Part shown: piece after piece, positions 41,499-51,892 of the stretch
Layout: every line of letters begins with the position of its first letter
How positions within the stretch are numbered: position 1 is the stretch's first letter
Origin: Ancylobacter aquaticus
GTDB lineage: Bacteria > Pseudomonadota > Alphaproteobacteria > Rhizobiales > Xanthobacteraceae
Direction: 5' to 3'
Assembly: GCF_004339465.1 (NCBI RefSeq)
Contig: NZ_SMFY01000002.1
Span: 558,001 to 622,000 of the forward strand
DNA: 64,000 bases
Translations under genes and position numbers: made by a program
Notes under the pieces: model-generated
Seen by the model: the letters and a program-made list of their open reading frames with translations, nothing else
What the model was told of the DNA's origin: nothing
Databases searched by the model: none

Positions 41499-41804
41499 TC
41501 AACCCTTCATGGTGTTGATGTCCTCGACGGCGATCGACCCGCGATTGCGGTAGAACACCACGAGGATGGCGAGGCCGATGGCGGCCTCTGCGGCGGCGAC
41601 CGTCAGCACGAACAGGGCAAAGACCTGTCCGACGATGTTGCCGAGGAAGATCGAAAAGGCGACGAGGTTGATGTTCACCGCCAGCAGGATGAGCTCGATC
41701 GACATCAGAATGACGATGACGTTCTTCCGGTTGAGGAAGATACCGAGCGTGCCCAACGTGAACAGGATCGCCGCGACAGTCAGATAATGGGGAAGGCCGA
41801 TCAT
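41499..41804 (-). CDS. nuoK: NADH-quinone oxidoreductase subunit K
   Basis: A 101-residue protein with three membrane helices. It carries the two conserved membrane glutamates in [14 protein letters not shown] (helix 2) and [14 protein letters not shown] (helix 3), part of the charged axis linking quinone reduction to proton pumping. ATG 41804 lies 2 bp after the nuoJ stop. The longer frame covering this region starts inside nuoJ and is not real. Confidence 0.96.
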   Translation of the reverse strand: MIGLPHYLTVAAILFTLGTLGIFLNRKNVIVILMSIELILLAVNINLVAFSIFLGNIVGQVFALFVLTVAAAEAAIGLAILVVFYRNRGSIAVEDINTMKG

Positions 41805-41806
41805 GC

Positions 41807-42412
41807 TCAGAGCCCCTTGCCTGACGGCACCTTGACGACGTCGATCGCCATCGCCTTGGTGCGCGCATTCTGGACCGGGATGCTCTGGCGCTTGACGTTC
41901 TCCTTGTGACGGAGCGTCAGCACGATGGCACCGATCATGGCAACCAGCAGGATGAAACCGGCCGCCTGGAAGAAGTAGACATAATCCGTGTACAGCACCC
42001 GGCCGATCGCCACCGCGTTCGACACTTCCGGCGCGGCCGAAGTCACGGCGCCGGTGACGCCCGCACCGAAGGTCCAGGAACCAACCACCAGCACCAGCTC
42101 GGCGAGGAAGACCAGCCCGATCAGCACGCCAACCGGCAGATATTGCAGGAAGCCCTGGCGAAGCTCGACGAAATCGACGTCGAGCATCATCACCACGAAC
42201 AGGAACAGCACCGCCACCGCGCCGACATACACGACGATGAGAAGCATCGCGATGTACTCGGCGCCGATCAGGATGAACAGGCCCGAGGCGTTGACGAAGG
42301 TCAGGATCAGGAACAGCACCGAATGAACCGGGTTCCGCGACGCGATGACCATGAAGGCCGAGGCCACGGCGACCCCGGCGAAGAGATAGAAGAACAGCGC
42401 AGCGAGGCTCAT
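41807..42412 (-). CDS. nuoJ: NADH-quinone oxidoreductase subunit J
   Basis: A 201-residue membrane subunit with five helices. The conserved third helix [20 protein letters not shown] contains the pi-bulge region next to the E-channel. An unusual basic tail (after residue 165) ends [10 protein letters not shown]. The ATG overlaps, as ATGA, the stop of a possible 30-codon ORF lying between nuoI and nuoJ. Confidence 0.96.
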   Translation of the reverse strand: MSLAALFFYLFAGVAVASAFMVIASRNPVHSVLFLILTFVNASGLFILIGAEYIAMLLIVVYVGAVAVLFLFVVMMLDVDFVELRQGFLQYLPVGVLIGLVFLAELVLVVGSWTFGAGVTGAVTSAAPEVSNAVAIGRVLYTDYVYFFQAAGFILLVAMIGAIVLTLRHKENVKRQSIPVQNARTKAMAIDVVKVPSGKGL

Positions 42413-42501
42413 GCCCGGCCCCCCTCAATCAGTCCGGCGCCCGTCATCCCGGCGGTCGCGGCGCGAAGGGCCTTGGCGGCCCGTATCGTTTCGGTCTTCA
42501 C
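42409..42501 (-). CDS. Possible 30-residue leader ORF coupled to nuoJ
   Basis: The 109-bp space between nuoI and nuoJ contains a GTG-started ORF of 30 codons behind GGGAAC. Its TGA overlaps the nuoJ ATG. The product is basic and Ala-rich (begins [14 protein letters not shown]) and matches nothing I know. ATGA overlap is the usual sign of translational coupling, but chance overlap cannot be excluded in GC-rich DNA. Confidence 0.3.
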   Translation of the reverse strand: MKTETIRAAKALRAATAGMTGAGLIEGGRA

Positions 42502-42521
42502 GTTCCCAGCCCCCTGCGCGC

Positions 42522-43010
42522 TCAACGGTACGGCGCATCCAGCGCCATGTTGCGCGCGATCTCGCGCTCCCAGCGGTCGCCATTCGCGAGCAGCTTGGCC
42601 TTGTCGTAGTAGAGTTCTTCGCGCGTCTCGGTGGCGAACTCGAAGTTCGGCCCCTCGACGATGGCATCCACCGGGCAGGCTTCCTGACAGAAACCGCAAT
42701 AGATGCACTTCACCATGTCGATGTCGTAACGGGTGGTGCGGCGGGTGCCGTCATTGCGGCGCGGGCCGGCCTCGATGGTGATGGCCTGCGCCGGGCAGAT
42801 CGCCTCGCAGAGCTTGCAGGCGATGCAGCGCTCTTCGCCGTTGGGATAGCGGCGCAGCACATGCTCGCCCCGGAAGCGCGGAGACACCGGGTTCTTCTCG
42901 AAGGGGTAGTTTATGGTCGCCTTCGGCTTGAAGAAATAACGCATCGCCAGGAAGAACGCCGAGACGAACTCGGTGAGCAGCAGCTGGCGTGCGGCCAGAT
43001 CCAATCTCAT
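42522..43010 (-). CDS. nuoI: NADH-quinone oxidoreductase subunit I
   Basis: A 162-residue ferredoxin-like subunit carrying clusters N6a and N6b. Two CxxCxxCxxxCP motifs are present: [12 protein letters not shown] (62-73) and [12 protein letters not shown] (102-113). The amphipathic N-terminus (1-30) attaches it to the membrane arm. ATG 43010 gives MRLDLAARQ. It follows an extra small gene (43021-43284) by 10 bp. Confidence 0.97.
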   Translation of the reverse strand: MRLDLAARQLLLTEFVSAFFLAMRYFFKPKATINYPFEKNPVSPRFRGEHVLRRYPNGEERCIACKLCEAICPAQAITIEAGPRRNDGTRRTTRYDIDMVKCIYCGFCQEACPVDAIVEGPNFEFATETREELYYDKAKLLANGDRWEREIARNMALDAPYR

Positions 43011-43020
43011 GTCGCTCTCC

Positions 43021-43284
43021 TCAATCGGCCATGGCCGCGGCAAGGCCGAAGCCCACCAGCGGCATCGAAACGGCGAAAACGCGGATGACCGTCTTCCACC
43101 ATGAAATCACTCCCGCCAGCTGGTCAGAATCCAGCTTGCGGGCCTCCTTGGAACCGCGGATCGACGTTTCGACGATCCCCGGCAGAATGAACCATTCGAG
43201 GGCACCGAAGACGGCACCCGCAGCCGCGCCCGCCCAGCCTATGGCGGACGCTTCCATCAGGGCGTGAAGCGTGCCCTCATCCAT
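43021..43284 (-). CDS. Unassigned small membrane protein inside the nuo operon
   Basis: An 87-residue protein encoded between nuoH (1-bp gap) and nuoI (10-bp gap), so it is certainly co-transcribed and probably made in similar amounts. It has two hydrophobic segments (about 14-38 and 64-85) separated by a charged stretch [18 protein letters not shown] do not recognise the family. It is not one of the 14 Nuo subunits and not an NdufA12/ NDUFS4/S6 homologue by eye. A structural accessory or assembly role in complex I is a fair guess from position only. Confidence 0.8.
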   Translation of the reverse strand: MDEGTLHALMEASAIGWAGAAAGAVFGALEWFILPGIVETSIRGSKEARKLDSDQLAGVISWWKTVIRVFAVSMPLVGFGLAAAMAD

Positions 43285-43285
43285 C

Positions 43286-44317
43286 TCATCCCCCTGCGGC
43301 CATGCCGCTGAAGTGCAGGACGGAGGCCACGATCACGACCATCGCCAGCGAGATCGGCAGGAACACCTTCCAGCCGAGCCGCATGAGCTGGTCATAGCGG
43401 TAGCGCGGGACCATCGCCTTCACCATGGCGAACATGAAGAAGACCAGAAGTACCTTGAGCAGGAACCAGATGATGCCCGGCACCCAGGTAAACGGCGCCA
43501 CCGGCACCGGCGGCAGCCAGCCACCCATGAACAGGATGGCGGTCAGCGCGCACATGGTCATGATCGCCACATACTCGCCGAGCATGAACATCATGTACGG
43601 CGTGGAGCCGTACTCCACCATGAAGCCGGCGACCAGCTCCGATTCCGCTTCTCCCAGATCGAAGGGCGGGCGGTTGGTCTCGGCGAGCGCCGAGATGAAG
43701 AAGATCACGAACATCGGGAACAGCGGCAGCCAGTACCAGCCGAGGATGCCCCACGGGGTGTTCTGCGCCTCGACGATGGCCGTCAGGTTCAGCGAGCCGG
43801 CGCAGAGCAGCACGGTGACGATGACGAAGCCGATCGAGACTTCATAAGACACCATCTGCGCGGCAGCGCGTAGCGCCGACAGGAACGGGTATTTCGAGTT
43901 CGACGCCCAGCCGGCCATGATGGTGCCGTACACGCCGAGCGAGGAAATGGCGAAAATGTAGAGCACGCCGACATTGATGTCCGCGACCACCCATCCGGCG
44001 TCGATCGGCACCACCGCCCAGGCGGCCAGCGCCAGCAAGCAGGTGACGAAGGGCGCCAGCAGGAACACGCCCTTATTGGCGCCGTCGGGTATCACCGGCT
44101 CCTTCAGCACGAATTTGAGCAGGTCGGCGAAGGACTGGAACAGGCCGAACGGCCCGACCACGTTGGGGCCGCGTCGAAGCTGCACCGCCGCCCAGATCTT
44201 GCGATCGGCCAGCAGCACATAGGCGACGACGATCAGCAGGCCGACCAGCAGCGCGAGGCTCTGGGCGACGATGATGAGCACCTGTATCAGCGTGTCGAAC
44301 CAAGTCGTTTCGGTCAT
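43286..44317 (-). CDS. nuoH: NADH-quinone oxidoreductase subunit H
   Basis: A 343-residue, eight-helix subunit at the junction of the two arms, forming much of the quinone tunnel. Conserved loops are [18 protein letters not shown] and [21 protein letters not shown] (the acidic E-channel loop), plus [15 protein letters not shown] near the C-terminus. It begins 13 bp after nuoG. Confidence 0.97.
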   Translation of the reverse strand: MTETTWFDTLIQVLIIVAQSLALLVGLLIVVAYVLLADRKIWAAVQLRRGPNVVGPFGLFQSFADLLKFVLKEPVIPDGANKGVFLLAPFVTCLLALAAWAVVPIDAGWVVADINVGVLYIFAISSLGVYGTIMAGWASNSKYPFLSALRAAAQMVSYEVSIGFVIVTVLLCAGSLNLTAIVEAQNTPWGILGWYWLPLFPMFVIFFISALAETNRPPFDLGEAESELVAGFMVEYGSTPYMMFMLGEYVAIMTMCALTAILFMGGWLPPVPVAPFTWVPGIIWFLLKVLLVFFMFAMVKAMVPRYRYDQLMRLGWKVFLPISLAMVVIVASVLHFSGMAAGG

Positions 44318-44330
44318 GTGCTCCCTCCCC

Positions 44331-46409
44331 TCACTCGGCCGCCGCCGCGAGGCGGCTGGACGCGAGCGCGGAGCATTCGGCCATCACGGCAGACGCGCGT
44401 GCGATCGGATTGGTGAGATAGAAATCGGTGACGACGCCCCGGAACGGCCCGCTCACCGGCGTTCCACTCGCCGAGGCCAGCGCGGTTACGCCGGCCGGGT
44501 CCGCCGGGGTCACATGGTCGATCCGGGCCAGATGCGGATGCGCCGCATAGAGCGCCGCGCGAAGCTGCGCCAGATTGTCGAACGGCAGGCGATGGCCGAC
44601 GACGTCGGACAGGGCGCGCAGCACGGCCCAGTCCTCGCGCGCCTCGCCGGGCGGGAAGGCGGCGCGGTTGGCGATCTGCGCCCGCCCTTCCGTGTTCACG
44701 TAAGTGCCGGACTTCTCTGTGTAGGCGGCGCCCGGCAGGATGACGTCGGCGCGATGGGCGCCGCGATCGCCATGGGTGCCGAGATAGACCACGAAGGCCC
44801 CCGGGGCGATGTCGATCTCGTCGGCGCCGAGGGCGAACACCACATCGGCGCCGCCGGCATTGGTCATCGTCACCGCGTCGAGCCCGTTCTCATCAGGCAC
44901 CGCGCCGATATCGAGCGCACCGACGCGGGAGGCGGCCGTGTGCAGCACGCAGAAGCCGTTCCAGCCTTCCGCCACCGCGCCGACACCGACCGCCACGCGG
45001 GCGGCCAGCGCCAGCACCGCCGCCCCGTCAGCACGGGCGAGAGCGCCCTGCCCGATCAGGATCAGCGGACGCTTGGCGCCCTTCAGCGTCTCGGCAAAGC
45101 TGCCGCTGGCGAGCAGGTCCGCCAGCGTGTCGGAACCGGCGCCGAGATAGTCATAGGGGTAGGTCAGATCGACCGGCTCGCCGATCAGGCCAATCGGGAA
45201 GCCCCCCTGCAGCCAGCGCTTGCGGATGCGGGCATTGAGCACGCTCGCCTCAAGGCGCGGGTTGGAGCCGATGATCAGCAGCGCATCCGCCTGCTCGATG
45301 CCGGCAATGGTGGCGTTGAACAGATAGCTGGCGCGGCCGAGCGACGGGTCGATCTTCGCCCCGTCCTGGCGGCAGTCAATGCTGGACGAGCCGAGCGCGG
45401 CCAGCAGCGCCTTCAGCGCGAACGCCTCTTCCACCGAGGCGAGATCGCCAACCAGCCCGCCGATGCGGTTGCCGGGCACGCCCTTCACCTTCTCGGCGAT
45501 AGCGGCGAAGGCTTGGGGCCAGCTCGCTGGCGTCAGCTTGCCGCCGACGCGCACATAGGGGCGATCGAGGCGCTGGGTTTTCAGACCGTCCCAGATGTAG
45601 CGGGTCTTGTCGGAGATCCACTCCTCGTTCACGTCCTCATTCAGACGCGGGAGGACGCGCATGACCTCGCGGCCGCGCGTGTCGACGCGGATGTTGGAGC
45701 CGACGGCGTCCATCACGTCGATGGACTCGGTCTTCGTGAGCTCCCAGGGTCGGGCATGGTAGGCATAGGGCCGCTGCGTCAGCGCGCCGACCGGGCAGAG
45801 GTCGGCGACATTGCCCTGGAGTTCCGAGGACATCGCCGCTTCGAGATAGGTGGTGATCTCCATGTCCTCGCCGCGCCCGATGGCGCCGAGCTCGGCGACC
45901 CCCGCCACCTCGGTGGTGAAGCGCACACAGCGGGTGCACTGGATGCAGCGCGTCATCGAGGTCTTGATCAGCGGGCCGATATATTTGTCCTCGACCGCGC
46001 GCTTGTTCTCGGCATAGCGGGACGTGTCCACGCCATAGGCCATGGCCTGGTCCTGCAGGTCGCACTCACCGCCCTGGTCGCAGATCGGGCAGTCGAGCGG
46101 GTGGTTGATGAGCAGGAACTCCATCACCCCTTCGCGCGCCTTCTTCACCATCGGGCTCTTGGTGAGCACGACGGGCGGCTCGCCATTCGGGCCTGGGCGC
46201 AGGTCGCGTACATTCATCGCGCAGCTTGCCGTCGGCTTGGGCGGACCACCCTTCACCTCGACAAGGCACATGCGGCAATTGCCGGCGATTGACAGCCGCT
46301 CATGGAAGCAGAAGCGCGGGATTTCCGCGCCCGCCGCCTCGCAGGCCTGGAGCAGCGTGAACTCCGGCGGAACATCAAGCTCGATGTCGTCGACGATGAT
46401 CTTGGCCAT
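44331..46409 (-). CDS. nuoG: NADH-quinone oxidoreductase subunit G
   Basis: The largest peripheral subunit, 692 residues, holding one 2Fe-2S and two 4Fe-4S clusters. N-terminal ferredoxin cysteines lie in [15 protein letters not shown]. The His/Cys cluster is in [15 protein letters not shown], and the third is in [12 protein letters not shown]. The molybdopterin-oxidoreductase-like domain after residue 220 binds no Mo. The extra fourth cluster N7 of E. coli is not evident. It starts 9 bp after nuoF. Confidence 0.97.
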   Translation of the reverse strand: MAKIIVDDIELDVPPEFTLLQACEAAGAEIPRFCFHERLSIAGNCRMCLVEVKGGPPKPTASCAMNVRDLRPGPNGEPPVVLTKSPMVKKAREGVMEFLLINHPLDCPICDQGGECDLQDQAMAYGVDTSRYAENKRAVEDKYIGPLIKTSMTRCIQCTRCVRFTTEVAGVAELGAIGRGEDMEITTYLEAAMSSELQGNVADLCPVGALTQRPYAYHARPWELTKTESIDVMDAVGSNIRVDTRGREVMRVLPRLNEDVNEEWISDKTRYIWDGLKTQRLDRPYVRVGGKLTPASWPQAFAAIAEKVKGVPGNRIGGLVGDLASVEEAFALKALLAALGSSSIDCRQDGAKIDPSLGRASYLFNATIAGIEQADALLIIGSNPRLEASVLNARIRKRWLQGGFPIGLIGEPVDLTYPYDYLGAGSDTLADLLASGSFAETLKGAKRPLILIGQGALARADGAAVLALAARVAVGVGAVAEGWNGFCVLHTAASRVGALDIGAVPDENGLDAVTMTNAGGADVVFALGADEIDIAPGAFVVYLGTHGDRGAHRADVILPGAAYTEKSGTYVNTEGRAQIANRAAFPPGEAREDWAVLRALSDVVGHRLPFDNLAQLRAALYAAHPHLARIDHVTPADPAGVTALASASGTPVSGPFRGVVTDFYLTNPIARASAVMAECSALASSRLAAAAE

Positions 46410-46418
46410 GATGCTCTC

Positions 46419-47720
46419 TTACTCCGCCGCCACCGGCACCGGGTCGGAATGCGGGTTCGCCGAATACTGGTCGATCCGCCTTTCGATCTCGGGACGGAAA
46501 TGCCGGATCAGCCCCTGCACCGGCCACGCCGCCGCGTCACCGAGCGCACAAATGGTGTGGCCCTCGACCTGGGTCGTGACCTGCAACAGCAGGTCGATCT
46601 CGCGCTTCTGGGCCCGGCCCTCGACCATGCGGTCGAGCACGCGCCACATCCAGCCCGTGCCCTCGCGGCAGGGCGTGCACTGGCCGCAGCTCTCGTGCCG
46701 GAAGAAATAGGAGATACGGGCGATGGCCCGAACCACGTCGGTGGATTTGTCCATGACCAGCACGCCGGCGGTGCCGAAGCTGGACTTCACGGCGCGGCAG
46801 CCGTCGAAATCCATGATCAGGTCGCCGCACTGGTCGGCCGGGATGATCGGGCACGACGCGCCGCCGGGAATGATGGCGAGCAGATTGTCCCAGCCGCCGC
46901 GAATGCCGCCGCCGTGCTTGTCGATCAGTTCCTTGAACGGAATGCTCATCGCCTCTTCGACGACGCAGGGCGTGTTCACATGGCCGGAGATGCCATAGAG
47001 CTTGGTGCCCACATTGTTCGGCCGGCCGATGGAGGAGAACCAGGACGCGCCGCGCCGCAGGATGGTGGGCGCCACGGCGATGGACTCGACGTTGTTCACC
47101 GTCGTCGGGCAGCCATACAGGCCGACATTGGCCGGGAAAGGCGGCTTCAGCCGGGGCTGGCCCTTCTTGCCCTCAAGGCTCTCCAGCAGCGCGGTTTCCT
47201 CGCCGCAGATATAAGCGCCGGCGCCATGGTGGACATAGATGTCGAAGTCCCAGCCATGCACGTTGTTCTTGCCGATCAGCCGGGCCTCATAAGCCTGGTC
47301 GACCGCCGCCTGAAGGTTCTCGCGCTCCTGGATGAACTCACCGCGCACATAGATGTAGGCGGTGTGGGCGCCCATGGCGAAGCCGGCAATCAGGCAGCCC
47401 TCGACCAGATGGTGCGGGTCGTGGCGCAGTATCTCGCGGTCCTTGCAGGTGCCCGGCTCGGATTCGTCGGCATTGACGACGAGGTAGTGCGGGCGCCCGT
47501 CATTGTTCTTGGGCATGAACGACCATTTGAGGCCCGTCGGGAAGCCGGCGCCGCCGCGCCCGCGCAGTCCCGAGGCCTTCATATGCTCGATGATGAAGTC
47601 GCGCCCGGCATCGAGGAACAGCTTGGTCCCATCCCACGAGCCACGCTTGAGCGCGCCCTGCAGGCCCCAGTCGTGGTGGCCGTAGATATTGGTGAAGATG
47701 CGATCCTTGTCGGCAAGCAT
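46419..47720 (-). CDS. nuoF: NADH-quinone oxidoreductase subunit F
   Basis: A 433-residue flavoprotein that oxidises NADH with FMN and passes electrons to cluster N3. The glycine-rich NADH/FMN site is [17 protein letters not shown]. The 4Fe-4S cysteines are in [12 protein letters not shown] plus a later Cys in [11 protein letters not shown] 47720 ([14 protein letters not shown]) is the family start; the Arg/Pro-rich frame above it is antisense-type noise inside nuoE. Confidence 0.97.
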   Translation of the reverse strand: MLADKDRIFTNIYGHHDWGLQGALKRGSWDGTKLFLDAGRDFIIEHMKASGLRGRGGAGFPTGLKWSFMPKNNDGRPHYLVVNADESEPGTCKDREILRHDPHHLVEGCLIAGFAMGAHTAYIYVRGEFIQERENLQAAVDQAYEARLIGKNNVHGWDFDIYVHHGAGAYICGEETALLESLEGKKGQPRLKPPFPANVGLYGCPTTVNNVESIAVAPTILRRGASWFSSIGRPNNVGTKLYGISGHVNTPCVVEEAMSIPFKELIDKHGGGIRGGWDNLLAIIPGGASCPIIPADQCGDLIMDFDGCRAVKSSFGTAGVLVMDKSTDVVRAIARISYFFRHESCGQCTPCREGTGWMWRVLDRMVEGRAQKREIDLLLQVTTQVEGHTICALGDAAAWPVQGLIRHFRPEIERRIDQYSANPHSDPVPVAAE

Positions 47721-47730
47721 GGTTCGCTCC

Positions 47731-48612
47731 TCATTCCGCCTTGGGGTCCGCAGCCTTGCCGGCGATCGGCGGGGCGACGGGCTTCTTCGGCTTCTCCTTG
47801 TCGGCCTCGCCAGCGGCCTCGACTGCCTTGGCAGCGGGCGCGGCGGCGGGGGCCGGGTCGCTCTTGGGCGGGGGCGGCGGCGCGGCGGCCGCGGCAGCCG
47901 GCGGCGGGGCGTCCGGTGCCGCTTCGCCCTTGGCCTTGGCGGCAAGCGCCTCACGGGCAAGCGCAAGGCCAGCGCCCTGCCCGACCATCGACCCGTCGAA
48001 CAGTTCCGGGGCGGTCAGCACCCGCAGCCCGGTGACGGGCGCCGAGGTGTGCCGACCATTTTGCGGACCGGGAGCCGGCGTTTCGCCGCGCTCGAACGCG
48101 TCGAGAATCTTTTCCAGATCTTCCGGCGTCAGGTCCTCATAGACATCCTTCCACACCTGGATCATCGGCGCGTTCACGCAGGTGCCGGCGCATTCCACTT
48201 CTTCCCAAGAGAAGTCGCCGCTGGCGGAGAGGTGGAACTGCTCGTCGTGAATACGGCTCTTGCAGACCTTGATCAGGTCGCCCGCCCCGCGCAGCATGCA
48301 GGGCGTGGTGCCGCACACCTGGATATGGGCGCGCTTGCCCACCGGCTGGAGCTGGAACTGGGTGTAGAAGGTTGCAACCTCGTAGACACGGATCGGTGCC
48401 ATGCCGAGCATGTCGCCGACATAGCGCATCGCCGGCTCCGACACCCAGCCGCCCGCCTGCTCCTGCGCGCGCATGAGCAGCGGAATCACCGCGCTGGCCT
48501 GCCGGCCGGGCGGGAATTTCGCGATGGTCATCTCGGCCCAGGCGAGATTATCCCCCGTGAACACGAAGCTCTCGGGCTGAACCTCTTTTGGAGCAAGCCT
48601 ACGGACAGACAT
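47731..48612 (-). CDS. nuoE: NADH-quinone oxidoreductase subunit E with Ala/Pro-rich tail
   Basis: A thioredoxin-fold 2Fe-2S subunit (cluster N1a). The cluster cysteines are C100, C105, C141 and C145 (VCGTTPC and ECAGTC). The catalytic core ends near residue 178. The remaining 115 residues form a low-complexity extension with runs of Ala and Pro and a Lys/Glu-rich end. Many rhizobial NuoE proteins carry such a tail followed by a small HhH-like domain. Here the protein stops without that domain. It starts 36 bp after nuoD. Confidence 0.96.
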   Translation of the reverse strand: MSVRRLAPKEVQPESFVFTGDNLAWAEMTIAKFPPGRQASAVIPLLMRAQEQAGGWVSEPAMRYVGDMLGMAPIRVYEVATFYTQFQLQPVGKRAHIQVCGTTPCMLRGAGDLIKVCKSRIHDEQFHLSASGDFSWEEVECAGTCVNAPMIQVWKDVYEDLTPEDLEKILDAFERGETPAPGPQNGRHTSAPVTGLRVLTAPELFDGSMVGQGAGLALAREALAAKAKGEAAPDAPPPAAAAAAPPPPPKSDPAPAAAPAAKAVEAAGEADKEKPKKPVAPPIAGKAADPKAE

Positions 48613-48648
48613 GCCGTACCCTTCCGATCGAACCGCGTCCCCGAGGGA

Positions 48649-49848
48649 TCAGCGGTCCACTTCACCGAACACGATATCCAGCGATCCGAGGATCGCCGAA
48701 ATGTCCGCGAGCATGTAGCCGCGGCACAGGAAATCCATCGCCTGAAGATGCGCGAAGCCAGGTGCGCGAATCTTGCAGCGATAGGGCTTGTTGGTGCCGT
48801 CGGCGACGAGATAGACGCCGAATTCACCCTTGGGGGCCTCCACGGCGGCGTAGATCTCGCCGGCGGGAACGTGGAAGCCTTCCGTGTAGAGCTTGAAATG
48901 ATGGATGAGCGCTTCCATCGAGCGCTTCATCTCGCCACGCTTGGGCGGCACGATCTTGTTGTCGACCGCCGACACCGGGCCGGCTTCCTTCAGCAGGCGC
49001 TCGCAGCACTGGCGCATGATTTCGGCCGACTGCCGCATCTCTTCCATGCGGATGCAATAGCGGTCGTAATTGTCGCAGTTCTTGCCGATCGGAATGTCGA
49101 ATTCCAGCTCGTCATAGCACTCATAGGGCTGCGACTTGCGCAAATCCCACGCCGCTCCCGAGCCGCGCACCATCACGCCGGAGAAGCCCCACGCCCAGGC
49201 GTCTTCGAGGCTGACGATGCCGATATCGACATTGCGCTGCTTGAAGATGCGGTTGTCGGTGAGCAGGCCTTCGAGGTCGTCCATGAAACCAGGGAACGTG
49301 TGGGTCCAGGCGAGAATGTCCTCGACCAGCGCGCGCGGCAGGTCCTGATGGACGCCGCCGGGACGGAAATAAGCCGCGTGCATGCGCGAGCCGGAGGCCC
49401 GCTCATAGAACATCATCAGCTTCTCGCGTTCCTCGAAGCCCCACAGCGGCGGGGTGAGCGCGCCGACGTCGAGCGCCTGCGTGGTCACGTTCAGCATGTG
49501 GGAGAGGATGCGGCCGATCTCGGAATAGAGCACGCGGATCAGCTGGCCGCGCTTGGGCACGGTGATGTCGAGCATGCGCTCGATCGCCAGGCAGAAGGCG
49601 TGTTCCTGGTTCATCGGCGCGACATAGTCCAGCCGGTCGAAATAGGGGATCGCCTGGAGATAGGTCTTGGCCTCGATCAGCTTCTCGGTGCCACGATGCA
49701 GCAGGCCGATATGCGGGTCGACGCGCTCGACGATTTCGCCGTCGAGTTCAAGGATAAGGCGCAGCACGCCGTGCGCCGCCGGATGCTGCGGGCCGAAATT
49801 GATCTGGAAATTGCGGACGTTGGGGTCGATCTTGCCGGGTGCGTTCAT
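48649..49848 (-). CDS. nuoD: NADH-quinone oxidoreductase subunit D
   Basis: A 399-residue hydrogenase-derived subunit that forms the quinone site with Nuo[17 protein letters not shown] (quinone-site His loop) opens the protein and [16 protein letters not shown] follows. C-terminal [39 protein letters not shown] is the classic end of NuoD. NuoC and NuoD are separate genes, unlike the E. coli fusion. It begins 15 bp after nuoC. Confidence 0.97.
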   Translation of the reverse strand: MNAPGKIDPNVRNFQINFGPQHPAAHGVLRLILELDGEIVERVDPHIGLLHRGTEKLIEAKTYLQAIPYFDRLDYVAPMNQEHAFCLAIERMLDITVPKRGQLIRVLYSEIGRILSHMLNVTTQALDVGALTPPLWGFEEREKLMMFYERASGSRMHAAYFRPGGVHQDLPRALVEDILAWTHTFPGFMDDLEGLLTDNRIFKQRNVDIGIVSLEDAWAWGFSGVMVRGSGAAWDLRKSQPYECYDELEFDIPIGKNCDNYDRYCIRMEEMRQSAEIMRQCCERLLKEAGPVSAVDNKIVPPKRGEMKRSMEALIHHFKLYTEGFHVPAGEIYAAVEAPKGEFGVYLVADGTNKPYRCKIRAPGFAHLQAMDFLCRGYMLADISAILGSLDIVFGEVDR

Positions 49849-49863
49849 CGCTCGGACCTCACC

Positions 49864-50478
49864 TCAGCCCGCCTTCGGGGTGGTTGCCTTCTCGTCGCCG
49901 GGGAGCACGTAGTCGGGCCCCTCCCATGGCGAGAGAAAGTCGAAGCTGCGGAACTCCTGCGCCAGCTTCACCGGCTCGTAGACCACGCGCTTGCGCTCGT
50001 CGTCATAGCGCACCTCGACGAGACCCGTGGTCGGGAAGTCCTTGCGCAGCGGATAACCGTCGAAGCCGTAATCGGTGAGGATTCGGCGCAACTCGGGATG
50101 TCCGGAGAACAGGATTCCGTACATGTCGAACGCTTCGCGCTCGAACCAGAAAGCGCCGGCAAACACGGACGTGGCGGAGGCAACCGGCGTCGTCTCATCC
50201 GTCTCGACCCGCACGCGGATGCGGGCATTCAGGGTCGGCGACATCAGGTGGTAGACCACGTCGAAGCGCTTCTCGCGCTGGGGCCAGTCGACGCCGCAAA
50301 TGTCGATGAAGCTGACAAAGCGGCAGGACGGGTCGTCGCGCAGGAAGGTCAGCACCTTGATGACCTCGGGAGCCGACGCCACCAACGTCAGCTCGCCATA
50401 GGACATGATCACTTCCTCGACCGCGTCGGGAAGCGACTCCTTCACATGCGCGCCCAGCTCTTTCAGCGTCTCGTCCAT
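49864..50478 (-). CDS. nuoC: NADH-quinone oxidoreductase subunit C
   Basis: A 204-residue peripheral subunit supporting NuoD and NuoB. The family signature [28 protein letters not shown] is followed by [19 protein letters not shown]. The C-terminal extension ([17 protein letters not shown]) is standard. It lies 14 bp after nuoB. Confidence 0.97.
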   Translation of the reverse strand: MDETLKELGAHVKESLPDAVEEVIMSYGELTLVASAPEVIKVLTFLRDDPSCRFVSFIDICGVDWPQREKRFDVVYHLMSPTLNARIRVRVETDETTPVASATSVFAGAFWFEREAFDMYGILFSGHPELRRILTDYGFDGYPLRKDFPTTGLVEVRYDDERKRVVYEPVKLAQEFRSFDFLSPWEGPDYVLPGDEKATTPKAG

Positions 50479-50492
50479 ATCGCCTCGAACCC

Positions 50493-51071
50493 TCAGCGCT
50501 CGATCGTCCCGGTGCGGCGGATCTTCTTCTGCAGCAGCAGCACCCCGTACAGCAGGGCTTCTGCGGTCGGCGGGCAGCCGGGGATGTAGATGTCCACCGG
50601 CACGATGCGGTCACAGCCGCGCACGACCGAATAGGAATAATGGTAGTAGCCACCGCCATTGGCGCAGGAGCCCATGGAGATGACGTAGCGCGGCTCCGGC
50701 ATCTGGTCGTAGACCTTGCGCAGCGCCGGAGCCATCTTGTTGGTCAGCGTGCCAGCAACGATCATCACGTCGGACTGACGCGGAGACGCACGGGGCGCGA
50801 AGCCGAACCGCTCCACGTCGTAGCGCGGCATCGACGTCTGCATCATCTCGACCGCGCAGCAGGCGAGGCCGAAGGTCATCCACATCAGCGAGCCGGTACG
50901 CGCCCAGTTGATCAGGTCATCCGTCGCGGTGACGAGAAAGCCCTTGTCAGCGAGCTCCGCATTGACCTCGACGAAGAACGGGTCGGTGGCGCCGATCGGG
51001 CGGCCCGTATTGGGGTCGATGATACCCTTGGCCGCCGGGGCGACGAGAGGGCTATGCGCGCTCAATCCCAT
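50493..51071 (-). CDS. nuoB: NADH-quinone oxidoreductase subunit B
   Basis: A 192-residue subunit with cluster N2, the last electron carrier before quinone. The cluster cysteines are C71 and C72 (ACCAVEM), C136 (MGSCANGGG) and C166 ([10 protein letters not shown]). ATG 51071 overlaps the nuoA stop by 10 bp, giving coupled translation. The ATG seven codons earlier lies further inside nuoA and is less likely. Confidence 0.97.
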   Translation of the reverse strand: MGLSAHSPLVAPAAKGIIDPNTGRPIGATDPFFVEVNAELADKGFLVTATDDLINWARTGSLMWMTFGLACCAVEMMQTSMPRYDVERFGFAPRASPRQSDVMIVAGTLTNKMAPALRKVYDQMPEPRYVISMGSCANGGGYYHYSYSVVRGCDRIVPVDIYIPGCPPTAEALLYGVLLLQKKIRRTGTIER

Positions 51072-51427
51072 TCGAGCGCTCCCTTCTTCCACTCGTAGAC
51101 AAAACCAATGGTGAGCACGAAGAGGAACACCATCATGGACCAGAAGCCAAAATTGCCGAGTTCCCCGAATGTGATCGCCCAGGGAAACAGGAAGGCGACT
51201 TCCAAATCGAAGATGATGAAGAGAATGGCCACCAGATAGAATCGCACGTCGAACTTCATGCGCGCGTCATCGAACGCATTGAAGCCACATTCATAAGCCG
51301 ACATCTTCTCCGGATCGGGCCGGCTGAAGGCGACAAGGAACGGCGCAACCAGAAGGGCGATGCCGATGAATCCCGACACGCCGATAAAGATCACGACGGG
51401 CAGATAATCCTGAAGCAGGCTGCTCAT
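51062..51427 (-). CDS. nuoA: NADH-quinone oxidoreductase subunit A
   Basis: A 121-residue, three-helix membrane subunit at the arm junction. The conserved cytosolic loop [37 protein letters not shown] contains the quinone-site cysteine (YECGF) and the Asp/Glu pair of helix 2. A strong ribosome site, GAGGGAGGATC, precedes the ATG. First gene of the operon. Confidence 0.97.
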   Translation of the reverse strand: MSSLLQDYLPVVIFIGVSGFIGIALLVAPFLVAFSRPDPEKMSAYECGFNAFDDARMKFDVRFYLVAILFIIFDLEVAFLFPWAITFGELGNFGFWSMMVFLFVLTIGFVYEWKKGALEWD

Positions 51428-51892
51428 GGATGGGATCCTCCCTCGTCAGGACAGGTCATCGGTCGTGCAATCGCAGTTGCGAAATATTCAAAGCACGCGG
51501 CAGGCTTATCGCACCGCCCGGACCGAGGCAAGGGCATCGGCCGGCAATCACGCAGGTCTGGTATACAGAATTCACACCTTGCGCAGGGGCACGGCGCGCA
51601 CCGGCGTATCCCCCCGAAGGGACCCGTAAAATAAAGGCAAACAACAGGGATTGCCGCGCAATCGGCGGCAGCAACGCCCGGCCCGCGTGCAGGCAATTAC
51701 CAAAGGCAGGCCGGCGAACGCGACGCGCCAAAGAACGGCGCCTCGCCCGGTGTGCGCATCGGCGCGCGCCGGGGCATCAGCCAAGCGGCGAGAGCATCGG
51801 CGACGCCATCCGCAAGCCACTTGCTACCCGCTGAGGCCGCCCAAGCCTTCCGCCCCCATCCGAAGGCCGAGGCGAAAGGAGCCCCCCTGCGC
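51428..51892. other. nuo upstream region (no gene seen)
   Basis: A 465-bp gap between the agcS stop and nuoA. A candidate nuo promoter lies on the minus strand (TTGCCT 51531-51526, 17-bp spacer, TAAGCC 51508-51503). A near-palindrome with GTATAC core (51557-51569) sits about 26 bp upstream of it. Short open frames here have no family features. No tRNA or terminator recognised. Confidence 0.5.
51503..51569 (-). promoter_or_regulatory. Candidate nuo promoter with GTATAC operator-like site
   Basis: TTGCCT-N17-TAAGCC on the minus strand is a moderate sigma70-type match about 80 bp before nuoA. Upstream, TCTGGTATACAGA is almost a perfect palindrome (one extra G) around GTATAC, a core shared by many FCD-type GntR operators. 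Both are read directly; their function is untested. Confidence 0.35.

Noticed and set aside
39951-41909. 652-codon open frame on the + strand
   Set aside because: Antisense to nuoL-nuoJ, same compositional artefact, no domain.
47689-50589. 966-codon open frame on the + strand
   Set aside because: Antisense to nuoE-nuoB; no recognisable motif and the opposite strand encodes complete, conserved proteins.
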